A stretch of 36,695 nt of DNA from Bacteroidales bacterium. Lineage in GTDB: Bacteria > Bacteroidota > Bacteroidia > Bacteroidales > UBA932. The notes beneath the pieces were generated by a model. That model saw only the letters and a program-made list of their open reading frames with translations. It was not told the origin of the DNA and made no database searches. The stretch lies in contig JAFUWW010000052.1 of NCBI GenBank assembly GCA_017471085.1, positions 1 to 36,695 on the forward strand. Reading direction: 5' to 3'. Of this stretch, positions 6,657 to 21,870 are shown one piece after another (position 1 is the stretch's first letter; the number at the start of each line of letters is the position of its first letter). The position numbers and the translations under genes were made by a program.

Positions 6657-8983
6657 AAGAGTCTGATTTGATCCACGACCACACCTTCGTCCAAGGCCCT
6701 GAGCACCAGCGTGTGAGAGGACTGTCTGCCAACCGGAAAGACCGCCTCCTTGATACTCTGCCCTGTAAGCACATTCTCACACCACTCGGCCGAATGCCAG
6801 TGGGTTCCATAGGACAGGACTTGTTCCGGCTGCCCGTCAAGTGACACCGACAGGCGGATCTGTCCGTTGTTTACCGGGAAACTGGGCAGAAAGGCAATCC
6901 TTACACGGACAGAATCTGCGGATACCCGGCCGAAGTCGAATTCCTGCTTCTCCCCGCAAGGATAAAGCGCAGCTTTGTTCTCATAACCCAGCATATCCTG
7001 CAACTGCCCCGAGCCCCGGGTGTATTCCGACCCGTTCCACTGCCGCAGCACGGGTTCATCGGTGAGTAGCGGAGAATCCAGTTTTGTTTTTGGAACGATC
7101 TCGAACACAGGCAGTTTCCTGGGCTGGAAATCCATCATGCGCTTCCATTTTCCATTGTTTCTGAGACCGTAGTTGTAAGTACTGGTAAGGCGGGCGATGC
7201 TGTCGTAGGCGACATCGCTCTCCCGCCAGCTTCCCCGGCCATGACGGGCCAGCTGGGCGCGAAGGAACTTGTAGTTCATCTGCGTTGCAGCCTGGACCGG
7301 ATACTGCACCAGATGGAAGTAGGCGTCCATACGGTCTTCGGGCATATCGGCCGAGAGGGCTTCGGCCCGGTCAGAGATGGCCTTGTAATCGGAAAGCCTG
7401 CGACGGATGGTATTCTCGCTCCAAGGCAGGTCTCTCACCTCCAGACGGTCCGGATAATAAACATACGTATTGCCCATATGCTCCGGCTTCCGGATATGGG
7501 CCAGGCGGTAATGCTCCTTCATTACAGGAAGAAGTTCCTTTCCGGCAGGTTCGCCGAATTCCCGGCACAGGAACGCGCCCAGATGGGCGGAAGGACCCTC
7601 CCGGCGCACCTGGTCGATATTCCAGGCCATGTCCAGGAACAGTTCGGTCTGGTACTCGATGGGTTTGATGTCGCCGACATTCAGGATCCAGATCTTCTGC
7701 ACCCCGTTGTCATAGGCCTGGTTCATCTGTTCGTACAGCAGGCCGGGATTGAACGTGCCCAGCCACAGGTAATCGTGCGGCACACCCCAATAAGATACAT
7801 GATAGTATATTCCGTTTCCGCCCGGACGCTGCCGTTCCTCGGCGGTAGGATAGTGGGTGACATAGCCGAAATTGTCATCCGGCCACATCAGCGTCACATC
7901 CTCGGGGACTTCCAGGCCGGCATTGTACACGTCCAGCACTTCCTTGTAAGGGATGAACATCTGCGGGACCCGGGTGACATCCGGATCTACCAGCCTCGCG
8001 AGCATTTCCCGCTGGGCGGCGATCACTTCCGTCAAGGCAGCCTTGCGCTCCTCAACGGTATTGGCTCCGGCCATGCCCCAGTCGTGCAGGCCGCGCATAC
8101 CCACCGTATAGAAAATCTCCTGATCTTTCACCGCTTTCACCCGGTCTTCCCAGAAAGAGAGTACATTGTCGCGATTGCTTATGAAATTGTACTCTCCTTC
8201 GCCACGCCTGGGCCATTCCACGGCAGCATTGCAAGCCATGGGTTCGCAGTGGGAACTGCCGATATAGATGCCATAACGCTCTGCCACTTCACGGTTTCCC
8301 TCCGTCAGGAAGAACGCCTGGTTGCTTTCGTGCATGGCCGGCCAGAAAGTATTGGCCCTGAGACGGAGCAGCAGTTCGAAAATGCGCCCGTTCTTGTCCG
8401 GGCCGATCTCCGGACGGGTAGGCCGGTAAGGAGGCTCATAGTCCCGGCTGTTCCAGCGGGTAAGGCCCCAGTCTTCGTCATTGATGAAAATGCCCCGGAA
8501 CTCCACGCTGGGGCTCTGGACATTCAGATAGCCTTTGGGCAATTCCAGTTTTTCCAGAGGGCGCGGAGTGACATCGGCCCAGAACTCCCAGGGAGAGACG
8601 CCCAAAAGACGAGTGAGTTCAACGATGCCATAAGCCGTTCCATGGGCGTCGCTGCCGACGATGTACAGGCGGTTTTTCCGGTCCACCACGAGCATGAAGG
8701 CCTCTTTCTTTCCTTTCAGCGGAGTAAGGTCTATGCCGGAAAGCAGCGGATTCACGCCCACTGTTCCCACAATAATCTGCGGAGACTGCTCCCCACGTGT
8801 AAAGTCCTTCCCAAGCACCAGCCGGCTGTCATGGCTCAGGATATCCAGCGTAGTCTGCACCATCACATGCTCGTCAGAGGAACAGGACAGGACCGGGCTT
8901 TCGCCGCTGCGCCAGACAAATTGTGCGTGGATCGATCCAACGAAAGAGAGAATGGCCAGAGAGATGGTAATGATCTTTTTCAT
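6653..8983 (-). CDS. GH115-like alpha-glucuronidase
   Basis: 776 residues with signal peptide MKKIITISLAILSFVGSIHA. A start 54 bp upstream exists but would precede the signal peptide and overlap the previous gene, so 8983 is chosen; the gap is then 14 bp. Matches GH115: an N-terminal domain with IVGSDAHGTAYGIVELTRLL and SPWEFWADV, a barrel starting at VEFRGIFINDEDWGL, YVTHYPTAEERQRPGGNGIYYH, and a C-terminal domain ending in a VVDQIRLL strand as in the GH115 C-terminal module. The family removes (4-O-methyl)glucuronic acid from xylan or arabinogalactan side chains. It suggests that the target glycan carries an alpha-linked uronic acid. Confidence 0.87.
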   Translation of the reverse strand: MKKIITISLAILSFVGSIHAQFVWRSGESPVLSCSSDEHVMVQTTLDILSHDSRLVLGKDFTRGEQSPQIIVGTVGVNPLLSGIDLTPLKGKKEAFMLVVDRKNRLYIVGSDAHGTAYGIVELTRLLGVSPWEFWADVTPRPLEKLELPKGYLNVQSPSVEFRGIFINDEDWGLTRWNSRDYEPPYRPTRPEIGPDKNGRIFELLLRLRANTFWPAMHESNQAFFLTEGNREVAERYGIYIGSSHCEPMACNAAVEWPRRGEGEYNFISNRDNVLSFWEDRVKAVKDQEIFYTVGMRGLHDWGMAGANTVEERKAALTEVIAAQREMLARLVDPDVTRVPQMFIPYKEVLDVYNAGLEVPEDVTLMWPDDNFGYVTHYPTAEERQRPGGNGIYYHVSYWGVPHDYLWLGTFNPGLLYEQMNQAYDNGVQKIWILNVGDIKPIEYQTELFLDMAWNIDQVRREGPSAHLGAFLCREFGEPAGKELLPVMKEHYRLAHIRKPEHMGNTYVYYPDRLEVRDLPWSENTIRRRLSDYKAISDRAEALSADMPEDRMDAYFHLVQYPVQAATQMNYKFLRAQLARHGRGSWRESDVAYDSIARLTSTYNYGLRNNGKWKRMMDFQPRKLPVFEIVPKTKLDSPLLTDEPVLRQWNGSEYTRGSGQLQDMLGYENKAALYPCGEKQEFDFGRVSADSVRVRIAFLPSFPVNNGQIRLSVSLDGQPEQVLSYGTHWHSAEWCENVLTGQSIKEAVFPVGRQSSHTLVLRALDEGVVVDQIRLL

Positions 8984-8997
8984 ATTCTTATCCGGTT

Positions 8998-10518
8998 TTA
9001 TTTCACCGTTATCACCGTACGCAGGTAGGAAGTGCACTGCGGCGTGCCGTTGTCGGCCACGGTCAGGACCAGGTGGATCTGGTCACCGGGAGCGGCATCC
9101 GCAGGGATGGTAACACGGGTGGCGGGCGTGGCAGGGCTGTCGATGGCCACATCACCCTGGAAGGCGCCGTACACCTTCCACTGGACCCAGCCGCAGGTAA
9201 GGGCGTTGCCGTCCGGGTCGGAAGCCGATGCCTTGATGTTCACCGTGGCGCCGGGCTTGGCCGAAAGGGCGAGCGGCCCCGTCACCACCGGCTCGTGGTT
9301 GGCCGACGCAAAGTCAGGCGCCACCGTCCAGGCCATGCGGGCGGCGAAGTTGTTCTGCACGGCAGGGATGAAGTCCGGAAGCAGCGGTTCGCCCTGAGCG
9401 AAGAACGCGAACGGAGACGTATAGCCCATCTGTTTTTCCCTGTCGCTGAGTTCTTTCTGCCGTCCGGCCCAGCCACCCCAGCGTGGGTCTTCGAAAGCGC
9501 GGAGACCGTTCCCGATCAGGTTCAGGAAACAAGGCGTATCGCCCTCGCTGATGAAGCTGTCCTTGGCGCCGGGAGCGGTCCATACATTGTATCCCATGCC
9601 GATCAGTTCTTCACGGGTATAGCCGGACAGGCCGAAGTAGTCGGTCACGTCACCGGGAACCATCTGCTTGCCGTCGCCCCAGACGCGGTACATGCTGCCC
9701 AGCAGCCCTTTGGAAGAGATGTTCTCCCGGGTCCAGGCGGCGCTGTAGTACAGGGTGTCGGCCTTGCCGGCGACAGAGCGCATCGCCCCGTAACCGATAG
9801 GGGTGATGTCGGCATTGAGGATGACCGATTCCACATCAGGCCAGGCAGGCTGGATGTAGTCGCGGAAAGAAGTGTCCTGCGCACCGGAGAGGCAGAGTTT
9901 GCACTTGGCATTGACTTTGGCCTTCACGGATTCCCACTCAGGAGTTCCGGCGTACTGCTCTTCAATGGACTTCAGGGCACGGGCCACCGTGCTGGGACCG
10001 CCCCACACTTGCACAAATACCGGACGGGGATCGTCGTCCAGCAGCTCCTGCTTGATGAGGTCGGAGCCCGGGGTGTCTGCGGAAATGTCTGCCTCGAAGG
10101 TCACATTGCCCTCACGGATCACCGCTTTCAGGGAGGCGGGCGAAGGATAACCGGGATGATGCTTCACCAGATAGGGATACACCTTCTCGTAGGCCTCCAC
10201 ATCCTCGTCGATGAAGCGCTCGCCCTCTTTCCAGCGCCAGGTGGTCTGCGGGCCCAGGCCCATGCGGACGTATTCGCTGCCCTCCCGCATCTGCGGGGTT
10301 TTGCCGTCGCCTTTCCAGTGGACCTGGCTGCTGGCATAGATAAGCCCTTCCGTGTCGTAGTCAGTAGAGAACAGCAGATAACGGAGAAGGGAGTTGTGGT
10401 CGTCCAGCTCCGGATCGCAGGTGACGATAATGCGGGGCTTGACGGGCTGCGGCTGCTGATGGGAGCAGCTGGAGAGCACGACGGCAGCCAGGGCCATAAA
10501 GGAAAGGAAACGTTTCAT
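8998..10518 (-). CDS. Sde182-like lipoprotein with nucleoside-hydrolase-like domain, copy D
   Basis: 506 residues; lipobox LSSC (Cys18). Acidic motif IIVTCDPELDD (D35, E37, D39, D40) sits where nucleoside hydrolases bind Ca. DTPGSDLIKQELLDDDPRP, QVWGGPSTVARAL and WGGWAGRQ are shared with the other three copies. Ig-like C-terminal region begins at NHEPVVTGP and ends YLRTVITVK. Its ATG overlaps the TAA of the upstream paralogue by 1 bp, so copies C and D look like a recent or tightly coupled tandem pair, and they share the CDPELDD form of the motif. Confidence 0.86.
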   Translation of the reverse strand: MKRFLSFMALAAVVLSSCSHQQPQPVKPRIIVTCDPELDDHNSLLRYLLFSTDYDTEGLIYASSQVHWKGDGKTPQMREGSEYVRMGLGPQTTWRWKEGERFIDEDVEAYEKVYPYLVKHHPGYPSPASLKAVIREGNVTFEADISADTPGSDLIKQELLDDDPRPVFVQVWGGPSTVARALKSIEEQYAGTPEWESVKAKVNAKCKLCLSGAQDTSFRDYIQPAWPDVESVILNADITPIGYGAMRSVAGKADTLYYSAAWTRENISSKGLLGSMYRVWGDGKQMVPGDVTDYFGLSGYTREELIGMGYNVWTAPGAKDSFISEGDTPCFLNLIGNGLRAFEDPRWGGWAGRQKELSDREKQMGYTSPFAFFAQGEPLLPDFIPAVQNNFAARMAWTVAPDFASANHEPVVTGPLALSAKPGATVNIKASASDPDGNALTCGWVQWKVYGAFQGDVAIDSPATPATRVTIPADAAPGDQIHLVLTVADNGTPQCTSYLRTVITVK

Positions 10519-12140
10519 TATTCAACAGTTATTACAGTTCTGAGATAGTAAGTAAGTACCGGGTCGCCGTTGTCCTGGGCCTGGAGCACCAGATGGATGG
10601 TGTCGCCGCTCTTGGCATCGGCAGGGACCGTAAAGGTGGTCTTGGCCGTATTGGGGCTGTCCACCGCAAGGATGGCATCATTGGTGAGCACATAGGTGCC
10701 TACCGGGAAGTACCACCACTGAAGCATGAGCTGGTCGCCGTCCGGATCCGAAGCCTTGGCATTGATCGTTACCGTCTCACCGGCCTTGGCCTTGAGGGCG
10801 AAGGGGCCGCTGAGCTGCGGATAGTGGTTGGCATCCTCGTACTTCGGAGTCACGGACCACTTCATGCGGGCCGCCTCGGAGAGATTGCGCTCGGGAGCCA
10901 TATTGGGGAAAGTATGGTCCTCAGGGCCGCCGCCGCGCATCATGGCCATCATGGCTGCCATGTCCGGAGATGCCCCGGAAGCACCCGGGGCGCCGGCAGG
11001 ACGGTTCTGTGCATTCCGGGCACGGTCCGGACGTCCGCTCATCTGGGCCAGATTATTACCCATATAGGCGGGGTGACCGCTCTGGGCAGGTCCCTTGGTA
11101 ATATCCCACCGGCCCGTCCAGCCGCCCCAGGTCGGATCTTCCCAAGCCCGGAGGCCATTGTCGATGAGCTGGTAGAAACAGCCGCTGTCACCGTCGCCGT
11201 AAAGAGTTCCCTGGGGCTGGATGGCAGTCCACACATAATAACCTTCAGCGGTCAGTTCCTCGCGGGTCTTTCCTGCTGAAGGACCGATGAAGTCCGTCAT
11301 GTCGCCGGGCACCATCTGCTTGCCGTCACCCCAGAGGCGCACGCAGGCGCCGATGGGGCCGATGGTCATATACTTGGCCGTCCACTCGGGATCGGTATAG
11401 CTGGGGTTGCCTTTCCAGTTGCCCATACGGGCGTTGGTGTTCTGGACCCAGATGCCGGGCCAGTTCACGGCGATGTAGCTGTTATAGGCATTGTCCTGGT
11501 CACCGGAGAGGTTCAGGACCACTTTCTCGTTCACTTTCTTCACAATGGCATCCCATTCGGCCGTGCCTTTATACTCGTCTTCGATGCTGCGGAGGGCCGC
11601 CGCAATGGAGGAGCTGCCGCCCCAGGCCTGGATAAAGAGGGGGCCCGGCTTGTCGTCCAGGATGTTGGCCTTGATCAGGTTGGAGCCGTCGGTGTCGTAG
11701 GAATAGTCGCCCTCGAACACGCAGTTGCCCCACTTGGTCACGCTGCGGAGGTATTCCGGGGTGGGATAGCGGCTGTCGTGCACCTTCAGGTTCTGGTAGC
11801 ACTCGGCATAAGCGTCGATGATGTCGTCAATAAACCGCTCCTCGGGGTTGAAGCGCCAGGAGGTCTGCGGGCCCAGGCCCATGTTGTCGTATTCGCCGCC
11901 CGGGATGAACTGGGTGGTTCCCTTCCCGTCGCCCAGCCAGTGGAAACGGCTGCTGGTGTACACCAGGCCGTCGATCTGGAAGTCCGTGGCGTGCAGCAGG
12001 AAACGGACCATGGAGTTGTTGTCGTCCAGTTCCGGGTCACAGGTGACGATGGTGCGGGGAGCTTGGAACACGCCGTCCTTGGGAGCGCTGGTGCAGGCAA
12101 CGGCGGCCAGGGCCGCCAGGATCATATATTTCGCTTTCAT
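10518..12140 (-). CDS. Sde182-like lipoprotein with nucleoside-hydrolase-like domain, copy C, with low-complexity insert
   Basis: 540 residues from the ATG at 12140; a TTG two codons upstream is less likely. Lipobox AVAC (Cys16). Acidic motif IVTCDPELDD (D35, E37, D39, D40), then FIQAWGGSSSIAAAL. Between the WGGWTGRW segment and the C-terminal Ig-like region it has roughly 35-40 extra residues rich in Gly, Ala, Pro and Met (about 10915-11040, e.g. DMAAMMAMMRGGG) that the paralogues lack, probably a flexible linker. C terminus YYLRTVITVE as in copy D. Starts 18 bp after an esterase gene. Confidence 0.86.
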   Translation of the reverse strand: MKAKYMILAALAAVACTSAPKDGVFQAPRTIVTCDPELDDNNSMVRFLLHATDFQIDGLVYTSSRFHWLGDGKGTTQFIPGGEYDNMGLGPQTSWRFNPEERFIDDIIDAYAECYQNLKVHDSRYPTPEYLRSVTKWGNCVFEGDYSYDTDGSNLIKANILDDKPGPLFIQAWGGSSSIAAALRSIEDEYKGTAEWDAIVKKVNEKVVLNLSGDQDNAYNSYIAVNWPGIWVQNTNARMGNWKGNPSYTDPEWTAKYMTIGPIGACVRLWGDGKQMVPGDMTDFIGPSAGKTREELTAEGYYVWTAIQPQGTLYGDGDSGCFYQLIDNGLRAWEDPTWGGWTGRWDITKGPAQSGHPAYMGNNLAQMSGRPDRARNAQNRPAGAPGASGASPDMAAMMAMMRGGGPEDHTFPNMAPERNLSEAARMKWSVTPKYEDANHYPQLSGPFALKAKAGETVTINAKASDPDGDQLMLQWWYFPVGTYVLTNDAILAVDSPNTAKTTFTVPADAKSGDTIHLVLQAQDNGDPVLTYYLRTVITVE

Positions 12141-12158
12141 ATCCAAAGATAAACATTA

Positions 12159-14880
<2,722 letters not shown>

Positions 14881-14886
14881 TTACAA

Positions 14887-17719
<2,833 letters not shown>

Positions 17720-17741
17720 ATCGTAGTTGCAGTATTAGAGT

Positions 17742-20700
17742 TTAGAAAGTGATGTTGAAACCGAAGACCATCTTCTTGGTGGTCGGATACTGTCCGTAGT
17801 CCAGACCCAGACCGTTGCCGGCCATGGATACCTCGGGGTCGAAGCCGGGATACTTGGTGAAAAGGAACCAGTCATCCAACGACATATAGACACGGAGATT
17901 GGAAAGCTTGATCTTCTGGATCAGGTTCTTGGGCAGGGAATAACCCAGCTGAATCTGCTTGATCTTGAAGTAGGAGCCGTCGAACACCAGGGCGGAGGAC
18001 TGGCAGTACTCGTTGTAGTTGTGGCCGTTGAGCATACCGGCACCGGGATAGGAAGCATTGGTGTTGGACGGGGTCCAGCGATTGTCGTAGAAGTACTTCA
18101 GGGTGTTGGCCTGGTTACGGGTAGCACGCGGAACAGCGTAGTTGATTTCATTTCCGGAAGCGCCGCTGGCAAAGACCACCAGGTCCAAGCCCTTCCAGCC
18201 CATGGTGAGGGTAATGCCATAGGTGATATCCGGAATACCAGAACCAATCATCACCTTGTCATCATCATTGATGACACCGTCGTTGTTCTGGTCCTTGAAG
18301 GTAGGATAGCCGGTTTCCTTGTCCGGACCGGTGTACTCATAACCGCGCATGTACCAGATAGGATAGTCCTTTTCGAAGTATGTGGTGACACCTGCGCCAC
18401 CGGAAGTACCGGCCACGCGGGTAAGGGTTTCATAGACATAGGTCACCTCGTTCTTGAGGGTAGAGAGGTTGCCGTTGATGCCATAGTTGAAGTCGCCGAT
18501 ATGGTCGTGCCAGCCAAGGTCGAACTCGAAGCCCTTGTTCACTACATTACCGGCATTCAGCGGAGAAAGGGTATTGCCCACGGAAGCGGAGCCGACAGGG
18601 TTGGTCATGATAAGGTCTTTGGTCTCCTTCTTGTACCAGTCCATGCCGAAGGTGAGACGGTCCTGGAACATACGGAGGTCAAAACCGAAGTCGAGCTGCT
18701 CGGAGGTCTCCCACTTCAGGTTGTAGTTACCTGTGGAAGACGGGTGGGAACCCACCTGGTAGGAAACACCTGTCGCGGCCATCGGATACTGTACGTTAGA
18801 AGCGATGGTAGAAGCATACATATAGTTGCCAAGACCGGCGATGGAACCATTCTGGCCCCAGCTGGCGCGGAGTTTCAGGTGGCTGATGACGTTATTCAGA
18901 CCCAAGTCTTTGAAGAAATTCTCCCGGGAGATGGTCCAACCGGCGGAAACAGCCGGGAAATATCCCCAGCGCTTGTTCAGCGGGAGGATGGAAAGGTCGG
19001 CGGCGTCGGCACGCAGGGATGCCTGCAGGAAGTACTTATTGTCGAAGTCGTAAGAGATACGGCCGAAATAAGAGAGGTCGCTGCGGTAGATTTTCTCACC
19101 GCCGGAAACCGTACGGGTGGCCGTACCGGTCTGGTTGGCGAAATAGGCATAGTTGCGGTCCAGTTTGCTGATACCCAGATTGGTAGGGCCAGTACCGGCA
19201 ATCTGACCGGTGACACCGAAAGTCTCACGCTGGGAGAAGGACATACCGGCCATGGCGGTCAGGTGATGCTTCTGGGCGAAGGTAGCCACGTAGTTTGCGA
19301 AGTTCTCCCACTGATAGTAGAGGTTGTTGCTGTTGGTAGCCTGGATGGTCACATAGTCGGAAGCCGTATCGGTATTCACCATGTGGGGCCACTGGAGATT
19401 GTAAGAAGCACGGTTGTTATAGTCGTAACCGATGCGGGAAGTAAAGGTAAGACCCTTGAGGAAGTTAAAGTCCAAAGCGGTGGAGCCGTGCAGGTTCACG
19501 CCGTCGCTTGCCTGCTGGTAACCGTCCCGCATAATGTACGGGTTGATGTTGTTGGACTCCTGAAAAACGGACATGGAATAGTAGTCGCCATTCTCATCGG
19601 TGAGGAAGAGATGTCCCTGGTCAACGATGTTCTGAATAGGGAGAGGAAGCTGATCTTTCTTGTAAATGACCGGGGTGAGCGGGTCCATCTGAAGAACGGA
19701 GGAAAGCATGGAATACATGCCGCCTTCCCGTACGCGAGTTGCCTCGAAGCGGGCGAAGCTGTTGTTGGTGGAGAACTTGAGCCAGTCAAAGATCTTGTAG
19801 TCGGCATTGAGGGTGGCGGACAGGCGCTGATGGCGGTCCTGGTTTCCGATAATGGGGCCGTCGTTGTCCAGATAAGAAACGGAAGCGAACAAGGAACCGT
19901 TGTTGTTGGCACCGGCGAAACTTACGTTGTGGCGGGCCTGGTGGCCATTCTCGAAAGCGACATCGGCCCAGTTGGTATCGGTACCGTTGTAAGGGCTGTT
20001 GGTGTATAAGTCACGGATGCGACCTTCATCAACGACACCGCCTTCGGTGGAAACCCAGTTAATATATTCCTTTGCATTGAGCACCTGAGGAATATTGTTT
20101 ACCTGATTCAGGGAGTACTGGAAATCGTATGAGATGCGCCGCACGCCCTTGTCGGCCTTCTTGGTGGTAATCAGGACTACACCGTTACCGGCCTGAGCGC
20201 CATAGATGGCAGCAGAGGCGGCATCCTTCAGTACTTCAATGGACTGGATGTCGTTCGGGTCGATTTGGGACACACTGGAAGAATTGGTGCGCAGGCCGTC
20301 CACGACATACAGCGGAGTAGAATCTGAGTTGGAAGAGAAACCACGCACGCGGATGGAAGTCTCGGCGCCCGGAGCGCCGGAAGTGGTGATGATCTGGACA
20401 CCGGCGGTCTTGCCCTGAAGACCGTTGTCCACCGTGGTGATGGAACGGTTCATGAGGTCTTCGGACTTGACCTGAGAGATGGAACCGGTGACGTCGCTCT
20501 TGCGCTGTACGCCGTAACCGATGACTACCGTCTCCTCAAGCAGGTTGGTGTCGGTTTCCATGTTCACGTCGATGGTAGCCGTGTTGGCCGGGAACACCTG
20601 GGTGGCATAGCCTACGAAGGTGTATTCAATGTTAGCACCACGAGGCACAGTGACGGTATATTTGCCGTCCAAGTCCGTGGTTGTACCGTTGGTGGTGCCC

Positions 20701-20837
20701 TGCTGGACAACACCCACGCCGAACATAGGTACGCCCTGTTCGTCCAGGACCGTACCGGAGACCGTGATGGTATTCTGGGCAAAGGCGATACCCACGCCCA
20801 GAACCATCATCAGTACGAATGACAGGATTCGTTTCAT
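17742..20837 (-). CDS. SusC/RagA-family TonB-dependent outer-membrane transporter
   Basis: 1031 residues. Signal peptide 1-20; carboxypeptidase-regulatory-like domain at about 24-95 (ITVSGTVLDEQGVPMFGVGV...); TonB box-like ETVVIGYGVQRKSDVTGS; plug with LQGKTAGVQI, IRVRGFSS, YVVDGLR and IEVLKDAASAAIYGAQAGNGVVLITTK; then a 22-strand barrel ending in Phe (MVFGFNITF). It imports oligosaccharides across the outer membrane with SusD. It lies 45 bp downstream of the inner-membrane transporter gene. I see no TAnnTTTG box in that gap, so transcription probably continues from the catabolic genes. Confidence 0.95.
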   Translation of the reverse strand: MKRILSFVLMMVLGVGIAFAQNTITVSGTVLDEQGVPMFGVGVVQQGTTNGTTTDLDGKYTVTVPRGANIEYTFVGYATQVFPANTATIDVNMETDTNLLEETVVIGYGVQRKSDVTGSISQVKSEDLMNRSITTVDNGLQGKTAGVQIITTSGAPGAETSIRVRGFSSNSDSTPLYVVDGLRTNSSSVSQIDPNDIQSIEVLKDAASAAIYGAQAGNGVVLITTKKADKGVRRISYDFQYSLNQVNNIPQVLNAKEYINWVSTEGGVVDEGRIRDLYTNSPYNGTDTNWADVAFENGHQARHNVSFAGANNNGSLFASVSYLDNDGPIIGNQDRHQRLSATLNADYKIFDWLKFSTNNSFARFEATRVREGGMYSMLSSVLQMDPLTPVIYKKDQLPLPIQNIVDQGHLFLTDENGDYYSMSVFQESNNINPYIMRDGYQQASDGVNLHGSTALDFNFLKGLTFTSRIGYDYNNRASYNLQWPHMVNTDTASDYVTIQATNSNNLYYQWENFANYVATFAQKHHLTAMAGMSFSQRETFGVTGQIAGTGPTNLGISKLDRNYAYFANQTGTATRTVSGGEKIYRSDLSYFGRISYDFDNKYFLQASLRADAADLSILPLNKRWGYFPAVSAGWTISRENFFKDLGLNNVISHLKLRASWGQNGSIAGLGNYMYASTIASNVQYPMAATGVSYQVGSHPSSTGNYNLKWETSEQLDFGFDLRMFQDRLTFGMDWYKKETKDLIMTNPVGSASVGNTLSPLNAGNVVNKGFEFDLGWHDHIGDFNYGINGNLSTLKNEVTYVYETLTRVAGTSGGAGVTTYFEKDYPIWYMRGYEYTGPDKETGYPTFKDQNNDGVINDDDKVMIGSGIPDITYGITLTMGWKGLDLVVFASGASGNEINYAVPRATRNQANTLKYFYDNRWTPSNTNASYPGAGMLNGHNYNEYCQSSALVFDGSYFKIKQIQLGYSLPKNLIQKIKLSNLRVYMSLDDWFLFTKYPGFDPEVSMAGNGLGLDYGQYPTTKKMVFGFNITF

Positions 20838-20882
20838 GTTAGATGATTTAAAGTGGTATTTGTTGGTAATTGTGATTGTTGG

Positions 20883-21857
20883 TTAGTTGGAGGCTGCGAT
20901 GATCACCAGCGCGGCCAGGAAGTACAGGAACATCGCGTAGACGAACTTCATGGTCCCCTTGGGAGCATCCTTGAACTCGCGCCAGATCAGTACGCCCCAG
21001 ATCATGGCGATCAGCGGGGAGGCGTTGGACAGGGCATAGGAGACCGCCTTGTTCACGGGCGCCTGGGCGCTCATGAAGCTGATCACCATACCGCTCATCC
21101 AGATAAAGCCGCCCAGCATGCCGATCAGATGGGTCTTGGCGTCACCTTTGGTAAAGTAATCCTTGATGGTGGACTTGCCTTCCACCGAGTGGTTCATGGC
21201 CACAGGGCAGAGGAACAGGGTGCTCACCAGAACGGCCAGGGCGAAGAAGAACACGCTCTGATAAGGAGACAGGGTTCCCATGCCGCCGAAAGAAGGAGCG
21301 GTGCCCTTCACAACCAGGCCGAAGAAGAATGCGAAGCCGATACCGGAGATGAGGGCGAAGATGATGCCCGCCTTGGGGCTCTTCTTCTGGCTGCCGGCCA
21401 GTTTGTTATAGGACACGCCGCACAGCACCATGGCCGCGATGGCCAGCACTACGCCGATCCAGAGCATCGCCTTGTTGCCGGTGAAGCCGGAGCTGAAGTA
21501 GTTGAAGATGATGCCGCCTACCCAGCCCAGGCCGCCGCCGATGGGGAAGCCCACGCTCATGCCGGCCACGCCGTTGGCTGCTGTGAGGAAGATATTGGCC
21601 AGATTCCAGATGAGACCGCCGAGAAGGGGCCACATCACGCTCTGCCAGTTGAGGTTCTCGAACAGGTGGCCGCCGTTGAAAAGCAGCAGACCCACGACGG
21701 CTGTGAGGAAGAAGCCGATGATATAGTCCCAATAGAAAAGGAACGATTTCCATTCCTTCTTCTGGACCAGTTTCTGGGTGTTGGCCCAGGAACCCCAGCA
21801 GATGCAGCAGTAAATGCAGCATACCATCGCCAGGGTGACGTTCGTTACAAGTACCAT
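20883..21857 (-). CDS. Inner-membrane sugar transporter of the DMT/GRP (RhaT-like) type
   Basis: 324 residues with about ten hydrophobic segments. Features of GRP/RhaT-like sugar permeases: CWGSWANTQKL near the N terminus, GGLIWNLANIFLTAA, VGFPIGGGLGWVGG, LGGFIWMSGM and APVNKAVSYALSNASPLIAMIWGV near the C terminus. Such proteins take up monosaccharides (rhamnose, ribose, glucose), usually with a proton. It lies 13 bp after the isomerase gene and before susC, so it probably brings the monosaccharide released in the periplasm to the cytoplasmic isomerase. Substrate not readable. Confidence 0.82.
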   Translation of the reverse strand: MVLVTNVTLAMVCCIYCCICWGSWANTQKLVQKKEWKSFLFYWDYIIGFFLTAVVGLLLFNGGHLFENLNWQSVMWPLLGGLIWNLANIFLTAANGVAGMSVGFPIGGGLGWVGGIIFNYFSSGFTGNKAMLWIGVVLAIAAMVLCGVSYNKLAGSQKKSPKAGIIFALISGIGFAFFFGLVVKGTAPSFGGMGTLSPYQSVFFFALAVLVSTLFLCPVAMNHSVEGKSTIKDYFTKGDAKTHLIGMLGGFIWMSGMVISFMSAQAPVNKAVSYALSNASPLIAMIWGVLIWREFKDAPKGTMKFVYAMFLYFLAALVIIAASN

Positions 21858-21870
21858 GGTTCGCTAAAGA

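Noticed and set aside
7241..9028. Plus-strand open frame of 595 codons opposite the GH115-like gene
   Set aside because: Antisense shadow; no promoter, signal peptide or recognisable motif.
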